Shown piece by piece: positions 8,946-20,544 of a stretch of 64,000 bases of DNA. Numbering within the stretch: the first letter of the stretch is position 1; the number at the start of each line of letters is the position of its first letter. Origin of the DNA: Ceratotherium simum simum (Eukaryota; Chordata; Mammalia; Perissodactyla; Rhinocerotidae). The position numbers and the translations under genes were made by a program. The stretch is from contig NW_004454229.1 of assembly GCF_000283155.1 (NCBI RefSeq), positions 10,648,695 to 10,712,694 on the forward strand. Reading direction: 5' to 3'. Under the pieces are notes generated by a model that had not been told where the DNA came from, made no database searches, and saw only the letters and a list, made by a program, of their open reading frames with translations.

Positions 8946-10160
8946 CAGAGCCCCTGTGGAAGTCCTTCTCTCGGATCAACTCTCCACAAGATTAGTTCTC
9001 ATTTGCTTGAGACTGGTTTCCAATTTTGGACTGTTCCATTCTCTTCCCCACCCCCCACCCACTTTTTTTTTCAGGCTGTCAGCTTGGATATATACATCCA
9101 CATTACAATTGGAGTAAAGAGGCAGAAGTGAAGAAAATTGAAATACAAATATGTAAGTGAATTGAGTTGTTGGAGAGTATGTGTGGACTAGGTTTTTGTC
9201 AAGGAGGAATGTGTATCTGTTGTACACACCATCACCCTTGTGGTGATGTCTTTTCAGCACTCAAACTTCCACAAAACTTAAGGGGTCATAAAGTGGCAAG
9301 AGTCCTTAGAGGTTGTCTTCCAAGTCCTGCCATTTTCCCAATGCAGGATCCCTTTGGCAGCATCCTCACTATTTAAATACTTCTAGTGATACTCAGAGCT
9401 GGGGAGTGATAATTCTACTGAATGCTGCTGGTTGGACCTCATTGGGAACACTGTGGACATGAAACTGTGGAAAGCAGTTTTGACCAATCAGAGATCTCAG
9501 AGAAGGTTAGCCAAATGGTGAGAAGCCTGAAACTATGTCCCATGGAGAAGAATTGAAGGAACTGGGAATATTTACCCAGGGGGAAAACTAAAAGACCATG
9601 AGAGCACATATAGAAGTCTCCAGGTAGTTGTGCAACTGTCACATGGGAGAGCTGACTTATTCTGTAGGTTTTGAGGTCAGAATGGTTAGACATTAGAGAG
9701 GAAATAATGGTTAGAAGTTAGAGAAGAAAATTCTGCTATACTTAAGGAAGAACTTTCTGAAGTTACAGTTATTTATCAATGGGATAGTTGCCTTAAAAGT
9801 AGAATTGAAGTTCATCCATTCAATACATAGTTATTGTCTACTCTGTGCCAGACACTATGCTGGGTTAGTTTATGATAATTCCTAGTGAGCCCATAGTAAC
9901 TTGTTGTAATCATCACTTTATTTTCAAAGTTCATAAAAGCCATCTTTAGATATTCCCTTTTAGAATTTGTCTGGGGGTGGTCACCAACATTAGTGGTTTC
10001 TCAAATTTGGAATTGACCCTTTTTTTACTCTCAAAATTTGAAAACCTGGGATGATATTTTCTTATGTCCAGTGTTAAGTTAGATGGACATTCTTCTATCA
10101 AAATAACAAGTGTTTTCAGTATCCATAAATCAAAATTACCTGTACTTGGGATCACTTAAG
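8946..10160. other. Intergenic stretch with one short L2 tail
   Basis: A minus-strand L2 tail lies at about 9808-9870 (ctctgtgccagacactatgc). The remainder is AT-rich sequence without gene or clear repeat. Confidence 0.45.
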
Positions 10161-10164
10161 ACTA

Positions 10165-10553
10165 CATACTCCCTTACCATTTGTGGTAGAAGAACTACAA
10201 AGTGTTTACCTAACTCTTTTTCCTTTTCCTCCTGTGCATGCAGATAAACTAAATTTCCCAGCCTCCTTTGTAATTAAGTGTGGCCATGTGGCTGGGTTTT
10301 AGCCAACGCAAAGGGGATGAATGTAATGTGTGCTACTTATAAGCCTGGCTCATAAAACTATCTCTTCCCATCTCCTGTTTAAATATAAGGGACATAGAGA
10401 AAGGCAGAGCCATAGATGGAAGGAGCCTGGATCTCTGAATGACCACATGGAAGATTGCCCACTGACCAGGAATATTCACATTGGACTTTGCCTGAATGAG
10501 AAATCAACTTTACTGTGTTGAAGCACTGAGATTTTGGAGTATATGTGTTAAGG
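10165..10553 (+). mobile_element. MaLR-like LTR, plus orientation
   Basis: The plus-strand reading shows gtgtggccatgtggctggg, a purine-rich centre with ggaaggagcctggatctctg, and the 3' block gttgaagcactgagatttt. The 3' end abuts the ERE insertion at 10566. Confidence 0.55.
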
Positions 10554-10565
10554 TGCTAGTATCTT

Positions 10566-10742
10566 AGATTTGTGCTGAGCTAACATCTGTGCCAGTCCTC
10601 CTCTATTTTGTATATGGGTCACCGCCTCAGCATGGCTGATAAGTGGTGTAGGTCCACACCCAGGAACCCAACCTGCGAACCCGCCGGAGGCCGCCGAAGT
10701 GGAACACGCCGAACTTAACCACTACACCACGGGGCCGGCCCC
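10566..10742 (-). mobile_element. ERE SINE with target-site duplication
   Basis: Reversed ERE: gctgagctaacatctgtgcc near the tail and ACCACGGGGCCGGCC at the head. The target duplication tgctagtatctt/tgctagtgtctt is at 10554-10565 and 10743-10754 with one mismatch. Confidence 0.93.
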
Positions 10743-11064
10743 TGCTAGTGTCTTCTTATTCCACCTGGTACTGCAGGATACCCTCAATGAGAGAAAAAAA
10801 TGTGGAACTGAGGTTAGGGATTTTGTTCTGCCTTTTCCAGTTTGAAGAGAATTAGTAGAGGAGGCAAAAGCAAAGAACATAGCACTTAATTACATACTGA
10901 GCCTTCCTATTGTTAATGTTTTCTTCCCATCTAATTTATAAATTCTAATGAGACATGTTGCCATGTCTTGTATCCTCTTCTATGCTTCATCTTTCAGTGG
11001 ATATTTATTGAGAAATGACAGGTGCTTTAGGGATTTCAGAAGAAATATAGGTAGCACATATTTT

Positions 11065-11445
11065 TAAATATTTTATTCATTTATTCAGCCATTTTTGAGC
11101 ATTTACTATGGGCCAGCCACTGGTAAACATTGATGAACAAAAGCTACAGTACCTTCCCATAAGTTGGGGTATAACAAGGAAAATAGATAATAAAGAGGCA
11201 AGACTAGTCCAGAATGATAATGCTATGAGGAAGAAGGACAGGATGCTCTGGGTGCACACAAAGGGACATCTGACAAGGGTGGTAGTCAGAGAATTGTCCT
11301 CTAAGGAGGTGATGAATAAACTGAGACCTCAAGGATTAGTAGGAGTACCCAGAAGAAGAGGAGACAGTGGAGGGAGAAAGAGTGTTCTAGGAAGAGGGCA
11401 TGCATGTACAAAGTCCTGAATATGGGGCATGTTTAGAGGGACCAA
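11065..11445 (-). mobile_element. L2 LINE 3' fragment
   Basis: Starts with tttattcatttattcagcc then gagcatttactatgggccag, the reverse complement of the L2 end. It continues through the gaggtgatgaataaactgag and gtgttctaggaagagggc blocks. Confidence 0.65.
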
Positions 11446-11479
11446 AAGGTAACCTGGAAAGGAAGAATGGAGAGGATGA

Positions 11480-11872
11480 GCACGAGAGGAGGGCTATATA
11501 GTATACATACTGATTAAGAGTAATGTGTATACATTACATACAGTAATGTGCAGAGTAATGTGTATACATACTGATTAAGTATGTATACTATAAGTACTAA
11601 TAAGTATACATATATGTATACTTATACATATACATATTAATTAAGTATGTAGTATACATACTTAATAAATGCATACAGAATGCCTTGGACTGTAATATGT
11701 GTTTGCATTTACCTAGGAGGAAATATGGCCAATTAACCATCAAGATATCAACAGTTGTGATATTTGGGTAATTTCCATTTTCCTCCTTATGCTTTTCTGT
11801 TTATTTTAAAACTTTCTACAATAAACATGTATTACACTTGTAATAATAAAAATCAAAATAAATTTTTTTTCT
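11480..11872 (+). mobile_element. Old L1 (L1M-type) 3' UTR end
   Basis: The right part reads like an L1M 3' terminus: ggtaatttccattttcctcc, ttatgcttttctgt, aactttctacaataaacatg, then an A-rich tail. A TA-rich expansion sits inside it (see 11495-11665). Confidence 0.55.
11495..11665. repeat. TA-rich tandem and inverted repeats
   Basis: Alternating gtatac/tacata motifs. The arm tatagtatacatac is met by its reverse complement gtatgtatactata about 65 bp later, so the DNA could form a hairpin. The unit agtaatgtgtatacat occurs twice. Confidence 0.75.
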
Positions 11873-11970
11873 TATTAGTTATAACTGTACCTGCTGTCCC
11901 TCATTGGATCCTCACAAAAGTCCTCTGAGCAAACTGAGGTCCAGAGCTGACATACAGGGAAGCTAGAATC

Positions 11971-12139
11971 AGCCTTCCTCAGGCCCCATTCAGTCCACTT
12001 GCTCTCCACTGTACCTGCCTCCGTTGCAGTTTTCTAAGTAGTGACAATGGCTTTCCTGGAACTGCCGACTCTAGTGTGGTGTTAGTGTGCATGTAGTTAG
12101 TTCGGGTGCATGTCGTTTGCAACCTGGAGAAACTGGGCC
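11971..12139 (+). repeat. Local duplicated segment, copy 1
   Basis: Matches 13361-13509 over its length. Shared blocks are agccttcct, cattcagtc, tgcagttttctaagtagtg, cctggaactgc and tgcaacctggagaaa. Either an old local duplication or two copies of one unnamed repeat. Confidence 0.75.
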
Positions 12140-12444
12140 AGCGTTCTTATGATCCTGACCTATCCAGGAGGCTTCCCACATAACAAGGGTGGTCCTCAAC
12201 CTACTGGGCTACATCAGTAGCCCCAGCCTTATCTTCTCTGTGATGCTGTCATGTTCTGTCATTGGCAGTAGGGGAGAGGGTTACTGATAATTTTTAAAAA
12301 TGCAGTTAGGGAGGAGATTGTTTCCTGTTATTCTGTCAACCCACATCTTGACTGACTTGCATGTTGGTGCTTCGCCAAACCAGTGATGATGAATATTTGC
12401 ATTGAACATCCAAACACTCGAAAGTCTTGAAACACCGTATTAGC

Positions 12445-12745
12445 ATTTTCTAAACTATGTTGTGGCAACAAACCACCCCCCCAAATCTCAGAGGCTTAAA
12501 ACAACATGAGTTTATTTCATGTGCATGTTACATTTCCATCCTGATGTAGGCCTTAACTCTTTACTCTGAGACCCAGGCTGAAGGAGCCGCCCCTGTCTGA
12601 GATATTGCTGTGTGTCACAGGGAGGAGAGAGAGGCCATACCACGGGATTGCTCTTAAAGCTTTGCTCACCTGGCACTTCCACTTACCTTTGATTGGCCAA
12701 AGTGTGTCGCAGGGCTTGATAGGGAAGGGCGGCAAATAGTTTGAC
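12445..12745 (-). mobile_element. MaLR-like solo LTR, copy 5
   Basis: Family blocks in order: aatctcagaggcttaaaac, gagtttatttcatgtgcatg, ctctgagacccaggctgaag, gctcacctggcacttcc. Minus orientation like the others. Confidence 0.65.
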
Positions 12746-12799
12746 AAACGCCTTTTCAGCAAACTGAGTCTCAGTTTCTTTATCTACAAAATGGAAATA

Positions 12800-13110
12800 G
12801 GTAAAATACATTATGGTATATTTAAACCGTGGACTATCATGTAGTCATTTTAAAAGATGAGATAATTACCCTTAAAAAGATGAGTTGACCTGAAAAAAAG
12901 CCCATGGTATAGCATTACATGAAGAAAGCAAGTTGCAGAGTAATGTGTATAGTATGGTCTCATTTTTGCATAAATTAAAAAACCCTATATCTGAGTATAT
13001 TTGTTTGCATGAGAATATTAATAAAAACAATGTTTAATGAGTGCTTACATCTTATATTCATTACTGTGCTAAGCGCTTTTTACATGCATTTGCTCATTTA
13101 ATTCTTGGAA
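12800..13110 (+). mobile_element. Old L1 3' fragment followed by a MIR-like tail
   Basis: agcaagttgcagagtaatg then gtatggtctcatttttgc is a typical L1M 3' UTR block. From about 13030 a minus-strand MIR/L2 tail follows (cattactgtgctaagcgc). Confidence 0.55.
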
Positions 13111-13244
13111 AACTCAGAGAAAGGAATAGAAAGTTATATATCAAATGGTTATTATCAGCTACCTTACTTGGGGTTGGGGGTGGGATTAGAGGAATTTTAT
13201 TCACTTTTAAAAGTATATGATTTCTATAAATATTTACTTGTCGC

Positions 13245-13790
13245 AATTGGTGGATTAATCAGCTTTTGTCGTGAAACAAACTACCACAAAATCTGAGTGC
13301 TATACAGTGTTAAGTATTTTATTTTCCACTCGTCGGTCTGCAGGTCAGCTGAGGTGGCACAGCCTTCCTAAGGGCCCATTCAGTCTTCTTTCCTCTCCCC
13401 TGTGCCTGCCCCGCTGCAGTTTTCTAAGTAGTGGTGATGGTTTGTCCTGGAACTGCTGACTGTTGTGCAGAGTTGCATGTATTCATGTGCAACCTGGAGA
13501 AATAGGGCTGAGGGTCAAATTCAGATCTGCTCCATGTGTCTCATTCTAGAATCATCCTAGAGAGGCAGAATCTACCAGGGATCTGTTCCTCTCATGGCAG
13601 AGATTGGGGCAAATGGAAACGCAGGAAGCTTTTCAAGGCCTAGGCTTTGAACTGGTATGTTGTCATTTTGCCCACATTCTATTGGTTGAAGCAAGTCACA
13701 TGCCCGAGGCCAGCATCAGTGAGGTTGGGAAGTCACGGGAGGTTGTGGAAGGATGGAGTTTACAGTAATCTACTACAATAAGCATTAATT
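13245..13790 (-). mobile_element. MaLR-like LTR, copy 6, containing the duplicated segment
   Basis: The left side shows gaaacaaactaccacaaaatc and the right side cattctattggttgaagc then gtcacatgccc. The insert 13361-13509 inside it is the partner of 11971-12139. Confidence 0.5.
13361..13509 (+). repeat. Local duplicated segment, copy 2
   Basis: Partner of 11971-12139, same orientation, about 1.4 kb apart. It is about 20 bp shorter than copy 1, with gaps mainly after the cctggaactgc block. Confidence 0.75.
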
Positions 13791-15020
13791 GCTTTCTTAG
13801 TTAAAAAAAATAACAAAGTGAGGAAAAGAGAATACTTACCAGGGATAGTTTAAATTGTGTTCAATATATTCCAAAGTCACATTATGCATTTCTTAAAAAT
13901 TCAAACTCCATATCTACAATTATAATGAGCACAGTGATATTAGCATGGACGTTTAATGAACCAGAGTACTCATTGCCTAGTAGGGCAGGTAGGAGTTTAC
14001 ATTGTGGTGTGGCATTCTAAGCATAACCTAGAGACTGTTTAGTGGCCTTCTGTATACATTACTGCTACTTGTGTGGCCATCTGCAATCCAAGGAATTTAA
14101 ATCATGAAATCACAGACTCGCAGACCTGGAAGGACCCACCTACCGTGGGTGCCTCCTAATTTCCATGGACAGCTGCTTTGGCCAATTAGTCATTCTTGAT
14201 TGGGTGTGTCTCACATTGCTGGAAAATGGTTATGGAAATCAAAATGACTTCATTTAGCCAACGGGGACAGTGAGCCCCCAGCTGTTACTTACCTGAGTAA
14301 TACAGTAAGTTAGTGGCCAAAGACGAGATGGAAACACAGGTGTCTCGATGGGTCTAGGGCCTTTTACTTTATTTTTCTGCAAAACACAAACATCAAGCAT
14401 ATGGATCATTTGGGAATATTCACCAGGCCCTGAAAATTCCATTGCTCTCTTTAAAAAATGTATTAAGTCTCCTTCTACTGCTTCCTCTGTCTTAGGAGAA
14501 CCCAAGCACTTCTTAGACCAACTACTTCTGAGTCCTGCAAAGAAATACCAAATAGCACAGATGCTGAAATAAAGAGTAGCATGTTAAATTCCTTAAAACA
14601 CTGGCCAGGGCATCAGGCCTGCTTTAGTTTCCTTTGTATTCTAGGCGGTTTAGAAAGCATCTACTGATATAGCTCATGGGAATTAATCTGCAAAAAGATA
14701 ATATTTTATTAAGGAATTTATTTGTTAGGATTAAGAGTGGTATTCCTCAAGTTGCAGTCATTTACCCATCACTTTTTCCATTTTGCTATGTCCTTTATAT
14801 CTTTAAAATCAATTTACTTAATATTTTTCTTTAAATCAATTCACTTTTTTACAGATATTTTTATAGGACATGATACATTACTGTTATAAATGGATAACAA
14901 CTATTTCTTGCCATAAATATTTAGACAACTATAAAAAGTGAATATGTAGCCATTAAAATAAACAGATTTGTCCATGTACCGCTGAAAGTTGTCTCTCACC
15001 CTGCAAGTGGTAGGCGTTCT
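13790..15020. other. Intergenic stretch, no gene seen
   Basis: AT-rich. A faint L1-like segment lies at 14870-14965 (tatgtagccattaaaataaa). No ORF with recognisable content. Confidence 0.45.
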
Positions 15021-15024
15021 CCAC

Positions 15025-15260
15025 TGATAGGGTGGAAAAGCAAGGGCTTTGGCATCAGGAAGACTTGAATTCAAATCTCAACTCACTTCCTTCCTAGTAG
15101 TGTGATTTGACGCAATTTCCTTTAATTGCTGAGCATCAGTTTCTCATCTGTAAAATAGAACAAAAGCTATCTCACAGCTTCTGTGTGTGTGTGTGTGTTC
15201 ACAAATCATCTAGTCTCATTCTTAGCTCTTAGTAGGAACTCAAAAAATTTAATTATTTTC
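15025..15260 (+). mobile_element. MIR SINE
   Basis: MIR core order: ggcatcaggaagacttgaat, tgagcatcagtttctcatctg, ctgtaaaatag, then a late L2-like tail. It contains a (TG)n run at 15182-15198. Confidence 0.7.
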
Positions 15261-15424
15261 TTCCTTTCCTCAATTTTTTTTTTTCAAAATGGCAGTCATG
15301 AACTATATTGTTAGACAGATGAATGATCTGGGGGCAGTATTAATTGTTCCCAGAATAACTTACTGATCGATTGCTGGCTATGTGCTAGGAAATGTGCTAA
15401 GTGTTGTGGGTACAATGAAGACTG

Positions 15425-15600
15425 GGTAAATGGACTCAGAGTTGAAGACTGGGATTCAACTCCTATTTCATCTCCTTTGAATAAGTCATTTAACGTCCCT
15501 GAGCCTCAGTTTCCTCATCTGAAAGTGAGTGTGGTGATTGCCATTTATGCCGCTGCAAAGAACTGATGTAAGGAATGCATAATAACTAATAGAGAAGCCT
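15425..15600 (+). mobile_element. MIR SINE
   Basis: gaataagtcatttaacgtcc followed by ctgagcctcagtttcctcat, the hallmark MIR core. Confidence 0.75.
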
Positions 15601-16740
15601 TTGGTGAACTGATACAGGCAATTCTGCTATAATGTGACATATATGTTCCTGAAACACTTTGTGTTCTGAGTTACACGTTAACAATAGCAGGGCTTTTTGC
15701 AAGAATAGGGCTGGGGCAGACTGAAGCAAATATAGGACTTGATCTTAAAACTGGTGAAGGTAGCTTGATGGAAGGCATAAGGAGGAGTGAGCCTGCTGAG
15801 TTACGGAGGCCAGGGCAAACACTCCGAGAATGGGCCACGCCACGCAATAAGCTCTTTCTGGAAAGAGCATGTAGGCAAAGGCCCAGCAGGTGGTTGGAGG
15901 GTGAAAGGGCATTAAGTCCAATACCCTCAGAACTGTATCCTTTGGTGGCAACCGCATTCAACTGTGTTAGTGTAGTTTCTGCTCAGCTGCTGCCCTCGGT
16001 GGAAAAAAATGTTAACGTCCTGGGAAAAATCAATGTGAAATAAAGCAACTTGCATGTTATCCTGCTCTCATCCCTCTAGTTATCAGTCTTACCTTGTCTT
16101 CCAGTAGCGTGCGTCACGGTGTCATGTTTACAGCGAGCAGTCCACATATGCAGATGGGGCTGAGGTTTGCAGCTTTCAGCCAAGATCGATGCCCCAGTCC
16201 CAGGCTTCGTGGGCAGACCGAGCAGAGACTCTCAGAGGGAGAATTCATTCAGAGATGTGATCTCCTCCTCTGTTCCTCCTTCCCTCCCTCCCTAGTCTGA
16301 TCCGTTTACTTTCCCCTCCTCTCCTTGGTCTCTGGGTTCCTCTTCCTCACTAGCCTGGGAGCTCCTTGAGAGAGGGCGCTGTCATATTCATCGGTGTGCT
16401 CCGAGGCCCACACAGGGGCTCTGGGGCAGAATGGCTGCATTATGGCTGAAGCTTCTTTTGTAGGCGGTGAAGAGCCTTGGATCCACTGAGGGGGTTCGCA
16501 GGTTCACCTGAGGGCATCGGAACCACTGGGCCACCTTGAGGTAAGGGTGGAGGCACACCTCCAGAACAGAGACAGTGTCTTATTCAGCTCTATCTCCAGC
16601 ATCTCTGTTGCTCCCAAGTGAGGCAGGGACTCATCAGTGGGTCCCAGCCCTACTTTACCCACGAGAAGGCCATGATGGGGCTAAGAGCACATCTTCCTCC
16701 TATGCCTTCCTCCCACCCTCCCTCCCTCCCTTCTTTCTTT
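15600..16740. other. Unique-looking intergenic stretch
   Basis: No transposon that I can name and no gene. It holds a CTCF-like match at 15883-15894 (CCAGCAGGTGGT). The frames over 15671-16043 on both strands have no domains. Confidence 0.45.
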
Positions 16741-16744
16741 CTAC

Positions 16745-17095
16745 ACGTATTTATTGAGCCCCTATTCCATATCAGGCACTATACAAGGTCACAGGGATGA
16801 AACGGTGAGCAAAAAGGCATGAACTCGGCCCTCATGGCACTTCTGTATTGCCTAGAGGTTAAGTGCTTAACTTGGGAGCCACGTCGCCTGGATCTGATAC
16901 TGCCCTGTCCTTTACTCGCGTATGAACTCGGCCAGATTCGTCTCTGATCTGTTTCCTCATCTGTAAAATGAGGCTCCTAATAGAACCTATTTCAGAGGGT
17001 TGTTATAAATATTAAATGAATGATATGTAAAGTACTTAGAAGAGTGCCTGACCAGTAAGTGCCCAATAAATACTAACTGTAATTACTACTGTCAT
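16745..17095. mobile_element. L2 tail (minus) followed by MIR (plus)
   Basis: 16745-16835 reads tttattgagcccctattcca and atcaggcactatacaagg, a reversed L2 end. 16850-17095 is a plus MIR with gtttcctcatctgtaaaatg and agtgcctgaccagtaag. Confidence 0.7.
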
Positions 17096-17965
17096 GGTTG
17101 CTATATAGAGATAATAAACAAATTAATATAAAATCACAATAAGCAATAAGCATTATGAGTGAAAAGAATTGGGTGGGAATTGGCTGTACCTGGAACTATT
17201 CTCTGTGGGGTAGCTAGTAGAATATGCAAACATTATCTGACAGGGGAGTGGGGAGGCCATGGAGCCTGTGGACCTAGCCTCCTTACCCTTCTGGTTTTGA
17301 AGAAGAGTCACAGTGGGACCTTCTTCCAGAGGATGATCAGCAGGGCCTCTCTGAAGAGAGAAGATGTAGATGCTGACAGTGGCAGGAGGAAGGTGGTGTG
17401 GGAGGGGCATGCCAGCGGAGGAAAGAGCCGTCATCAGTGATCAGGTGTTGAGGACCTTCCCCTGCGGGCTCTGCACTTGGCCAATTTTGTTAAAAGATCC
17501 TTTGTTCCCAGATGGTCAGTTAAAGTGTCACTGTACGGGGGAGCCCTCAGCTGTGGCTTTCAAGCAGGGAAGACTGGACACTGGTACATATCCTGAAGAT
17601 TCTAGAACTCCATGTCTCTTCAGGCTATTACTGGGAACCCCCCTACACCGTCGTGTCTGCTGGGCCATTGTTTTATTTCTTAGGTTACGCTTGAGCAGAT
17701 TAAGGAAAACATAATGAACAGCATTTGTGTGTACTCCAGTATTGTACAACGTTGCACTCCACTATGCCTCCCAACCCCTGAGTTTCAATCAGTGTATGTT
17801 CTCAGCCACACACAGTTGGGAATTTTGGTCATGTCATCTCATTTGCCTATTCATTCACCAATACTCATCCAACAAATACCAACTGGGCAAGAAGTATGCA
17901 CTAGCACGATGGGGTAGATAGGTCCCTTGGGCTTCTCCATCAACAGCATGAGTGCCTGGTCCAGA
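17095..17965. other. Intergenic stretch, no gene seen
   Basis: Unique-looking sequence. Frames on both strands around 17153-17714 carry no recognisable motif. Confidence 0.4.
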
Positions 17966-17966
17966 T

Positions 17967-18234
17967 CACTGGTTCTCAACAGCAGTGTTGACTCCCAACC
18001 CCCAATTTTTAAACAAATTGGAATCGATTCGAGGTTATTCCTTCAGTAGCTTCAGCCTCACTCCCTGGTATACTGAAAAGCTTTCTCAAGTGGGAGAGAA
18101 AACAGTGGAGGGTCAGCTAGCAGTGGGAATTTTTGTAATTATTACCCAGAACTTAGTTTTTCTCTGCCTAGATTGTTAGGATATGTGAGCCTCACTTGTC
18201 ACAAGGTCTCCATGGAAAGAGTTGAGAACTGCTG
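17967..18234. mobile_element. hAT-Charlie-type non-autonomous DNA transposon
   Basis: Near-perfect terminal inverted repeats: cactggttctcaac at 17967-17980 and gttgagaactgctg at 18221-18234. About 268 bp and no transposase. The terminal sequence is the MER5/MER20-type signature. Confidence 0.75.
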
Positions 18235-19020
18235 AATGAGATGTTCTTGGAGGTCCTTTCCAGCTCTGACATTCTCTGAGTCCTGTGATTAGTTTTCTTT
18301 TTTCTTTATTTCTTTTCACGTAACACCATTTCATATGCATGTTTCCAGGAATCCACGTGGTTCTCTCCCTTATCAGTCTCAGGGATTATGCTTCAGTTTT
18401 GCTTAGCAGTTTTACCTATTGATCTCTCCCTCTTGGTTCACTATCCAGACCTTCTGAGAACCTTCATTTCAATGAATCCTAATTGTGTGTGTGTGTCTCC
18501 CCACACTCAAGGTCTTTATCCCTGGAACCGGTAAGCACTCAGCCACTGTTGGGCGAATTAGTGAATTCTTAATGATTATCAAGAACCTCACCATACACAT
18601 ACACACACGTAGTAACCTTTGCATTACTTGACTTCTCTTGTGAGGGTATTAATTCTTAAGATGGAATTGCTAGATCCAAGTTATAAGCAGATTTCATGCT
18701 TTTCTTACCAACTGCCAGATTGCAGTGGTGCTTCCGTTTTATGTAAGCAGTAGCATTGCTGATAACACTTGTGGTGATTATTTATAACATTATCTTAAAT
18801 AATTAACCAAATCAAGGAGTACTTCCTCTCCCTTTTTTTCTGGGTATCAATATTCTTTGCATCCCAAACTCCAGTAGTTTCCCTAAACCGCTCAGGTCTG
18901 TGCTGCATGCCCTGAATTTAAACAGAGAAAAAGAAACGGGCTGCTCCAGCTCTAGGTACCTGCTATGTTTGGGCCCACCCTTTTGCCCGTTCAACACCAG
19001 CCTGGTTTGGAGTTTTCTGC
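18235..19020. other. Intergenic stretch, no gene seen
   Basis: AT-rich, with short CA/GT runs near 18485 and 18600. No gene. Confidence 0.4.
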
Positions 19021-19021
19021 A

Positions 19022-19053
19022 ATGATGGTGATGATAATGATGATGATGATGAG
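19022..19053. repeat. (GAT)n microsatellite
   Basis: Imperfect ATG/GAT triplet run, the purest part being four units at about 19038-19050. Confidence 0.85.
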
Positions 19054-19054
19054 A

Positions 19055-19240
19055 AAGATAACTATAACAACCCTGCGAAAATATTTAACCCCATTTTAGA
19101 GATAAGGAAACGAAGGCTTAGAGAGGTGACACAGTTTGTCTTCAGTTACACAGCTGGGAGTTAGCAAAGGCAGGATTTACGTCTGGTTCTCTCTTACTCA
19201 AAGCCAGTCTCTTTCCACTAAGCTACACTGCACCACTCCC
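19055..19240 (-). mobile_element. MIR SINE
   Basis: Reverse MIR: ccccattttagagataagg, gagaggtgacac, gttacacagctggga, ttccactaagctacactgc. Confidence 0.75.
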
Positions 19241-19299
19241 CCAGTGGACGTTGGGGTCAGGAGGCTTGTGGGAGCAGCAGGTCTGTCAAGTTCTGCAGG

Positions 19300-19440
19300 G
19301 CTGAGCTGTTTATTGTTTGCAGAGGACACTCACCACTGCGCTAATTACATTAATTGCTGCCCACTCTGCGGCTAGGTGGGTGGCTTAACAACACCTAGCA
19401 ACATGGTAATGATGCCTGGGCCTGCCTCTCTGCATGAAAA
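19300..19440. other. Candidate conserved non-coding element
   Basis: A repeat-free block with two TAATTA-type homeodomain cores (gctaattacattaattgctg) and an RFX half-site-like ctagcaacatgg. Not seen as any transposon. A candidate only. Confidence 0.3.
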
Positions 19441-19574
19441 CATCTGACTGCTTTTTTTTTGTTAAACTCCTTCTTGTGGTGGCCAAAGATAGTAATTATA
19501 GGTTCTATTGGTTGGAAGTTAGTGACTCTACCTTGTAGTGGAAAGGTCAAGACTCTGAACTTTACCCTTTATTT

Positions 19575-19735
19575 AAGGGATCTTTTATAATCCTCATGAT
19601 AGTTCAGAAGTAGGTATTATATTATCCTTACTTTGTTTATAAGGGAACCCTGTCACCTGCTTGGGGTCACATAGCCAGAAAAGGGTGGAAACAGGCTTAG
19701 AACTCAGCACTGGCAGAGGACAGTGTTAGTCTCCA
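19575..19735 (-). mobile_element. MIR SINE fragment
   Basis: tttataatcctcatgatag, ggtattatattatccttac, ggggtcacatagccagaa follow the reverse MIR order. Confidence 0.6.
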
Positions 19736-19739
19736 CACA

Positions 19740-20305
19740 TTTCCCTGCAGCACAGCGCCTCTCAACAGGAGACTTTTTCCTTCTGATGCTTGGAACTGAA
19801 TTACACACCAGTGGGGCTGAGTCTATTTCTAGAGAAGCAAGTCTTTGGGAATTGGTGTTTTGTGGAGTACTCTATTGCTAAGGGATGAATATTTGACATT
19901 TCAACCTTCCAACTCCCACTCCTTCCCTGAGCTTCTCAAGGAAATGTTCACAGAGTGTTCCAGTTGACTTTGTAAGAGTAATTTGAAGACTACATCTGTG
20001 TACTTCTTGGGAATGGACAAGATGGCAATTCATCATAATTGGGTAAATTACTTACCTTCTCCAGAGACCCAGATAACAGAGGCTAAGTTAGGAAGTAATT
20101 GACTTTGGAATGTTGTGTATGCGTGCACTTTCTGGGTGTGTCCATAGCTATACGTCTATGTATACATGTCAATAAACATATTGTGTGTGTGCGTTCTTCA
20201 GGAAGTCTTGGAGTCTGGTGGACTTAGATGACTTGGTTCCTTTCTACCATCTATCTGTAAAATGAGGTTTAAAAATATATTTTACTCAAGTTCAAAACAA
20301 CTACA
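19740..20305. other. Intergenic stretch, no gene seen
   Basis: Unique-looking sequence without gene or named repeat. Confidence 0.4.
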
Positions 20306-20309
20306 TTAT

Positions 20310-20485
20310 ATAATGACACAGAGTAGTGGTTAAGGTATTTGGAGCAAGACCATTTGATCTTGGCTCTGCCACTTACTAGCTGTTGTGACTTGGGCAAGTC
20401 ACTTAACATCTCTGGGTGTCAATTTTCTCATGTCTAAAAATAGGGATAATAAGAGTTCTGACCTCCTGGGGTTGTTGTAAGTGAG
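20310..20485 (+). mobile_element. MIR SINE
   Basis: A long, well-preserved MIR: agtagtggttaagg, ggctctgccacttactagc, gacttgggcaagtcactta. Confidence 0.85.
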
Positions 20486-20544
20486 GGAGATTGTTGAGGG
20501 CAGGGACTGCGTCTATGTGCTTCTCTGCACCCAGCCAGAATGAG

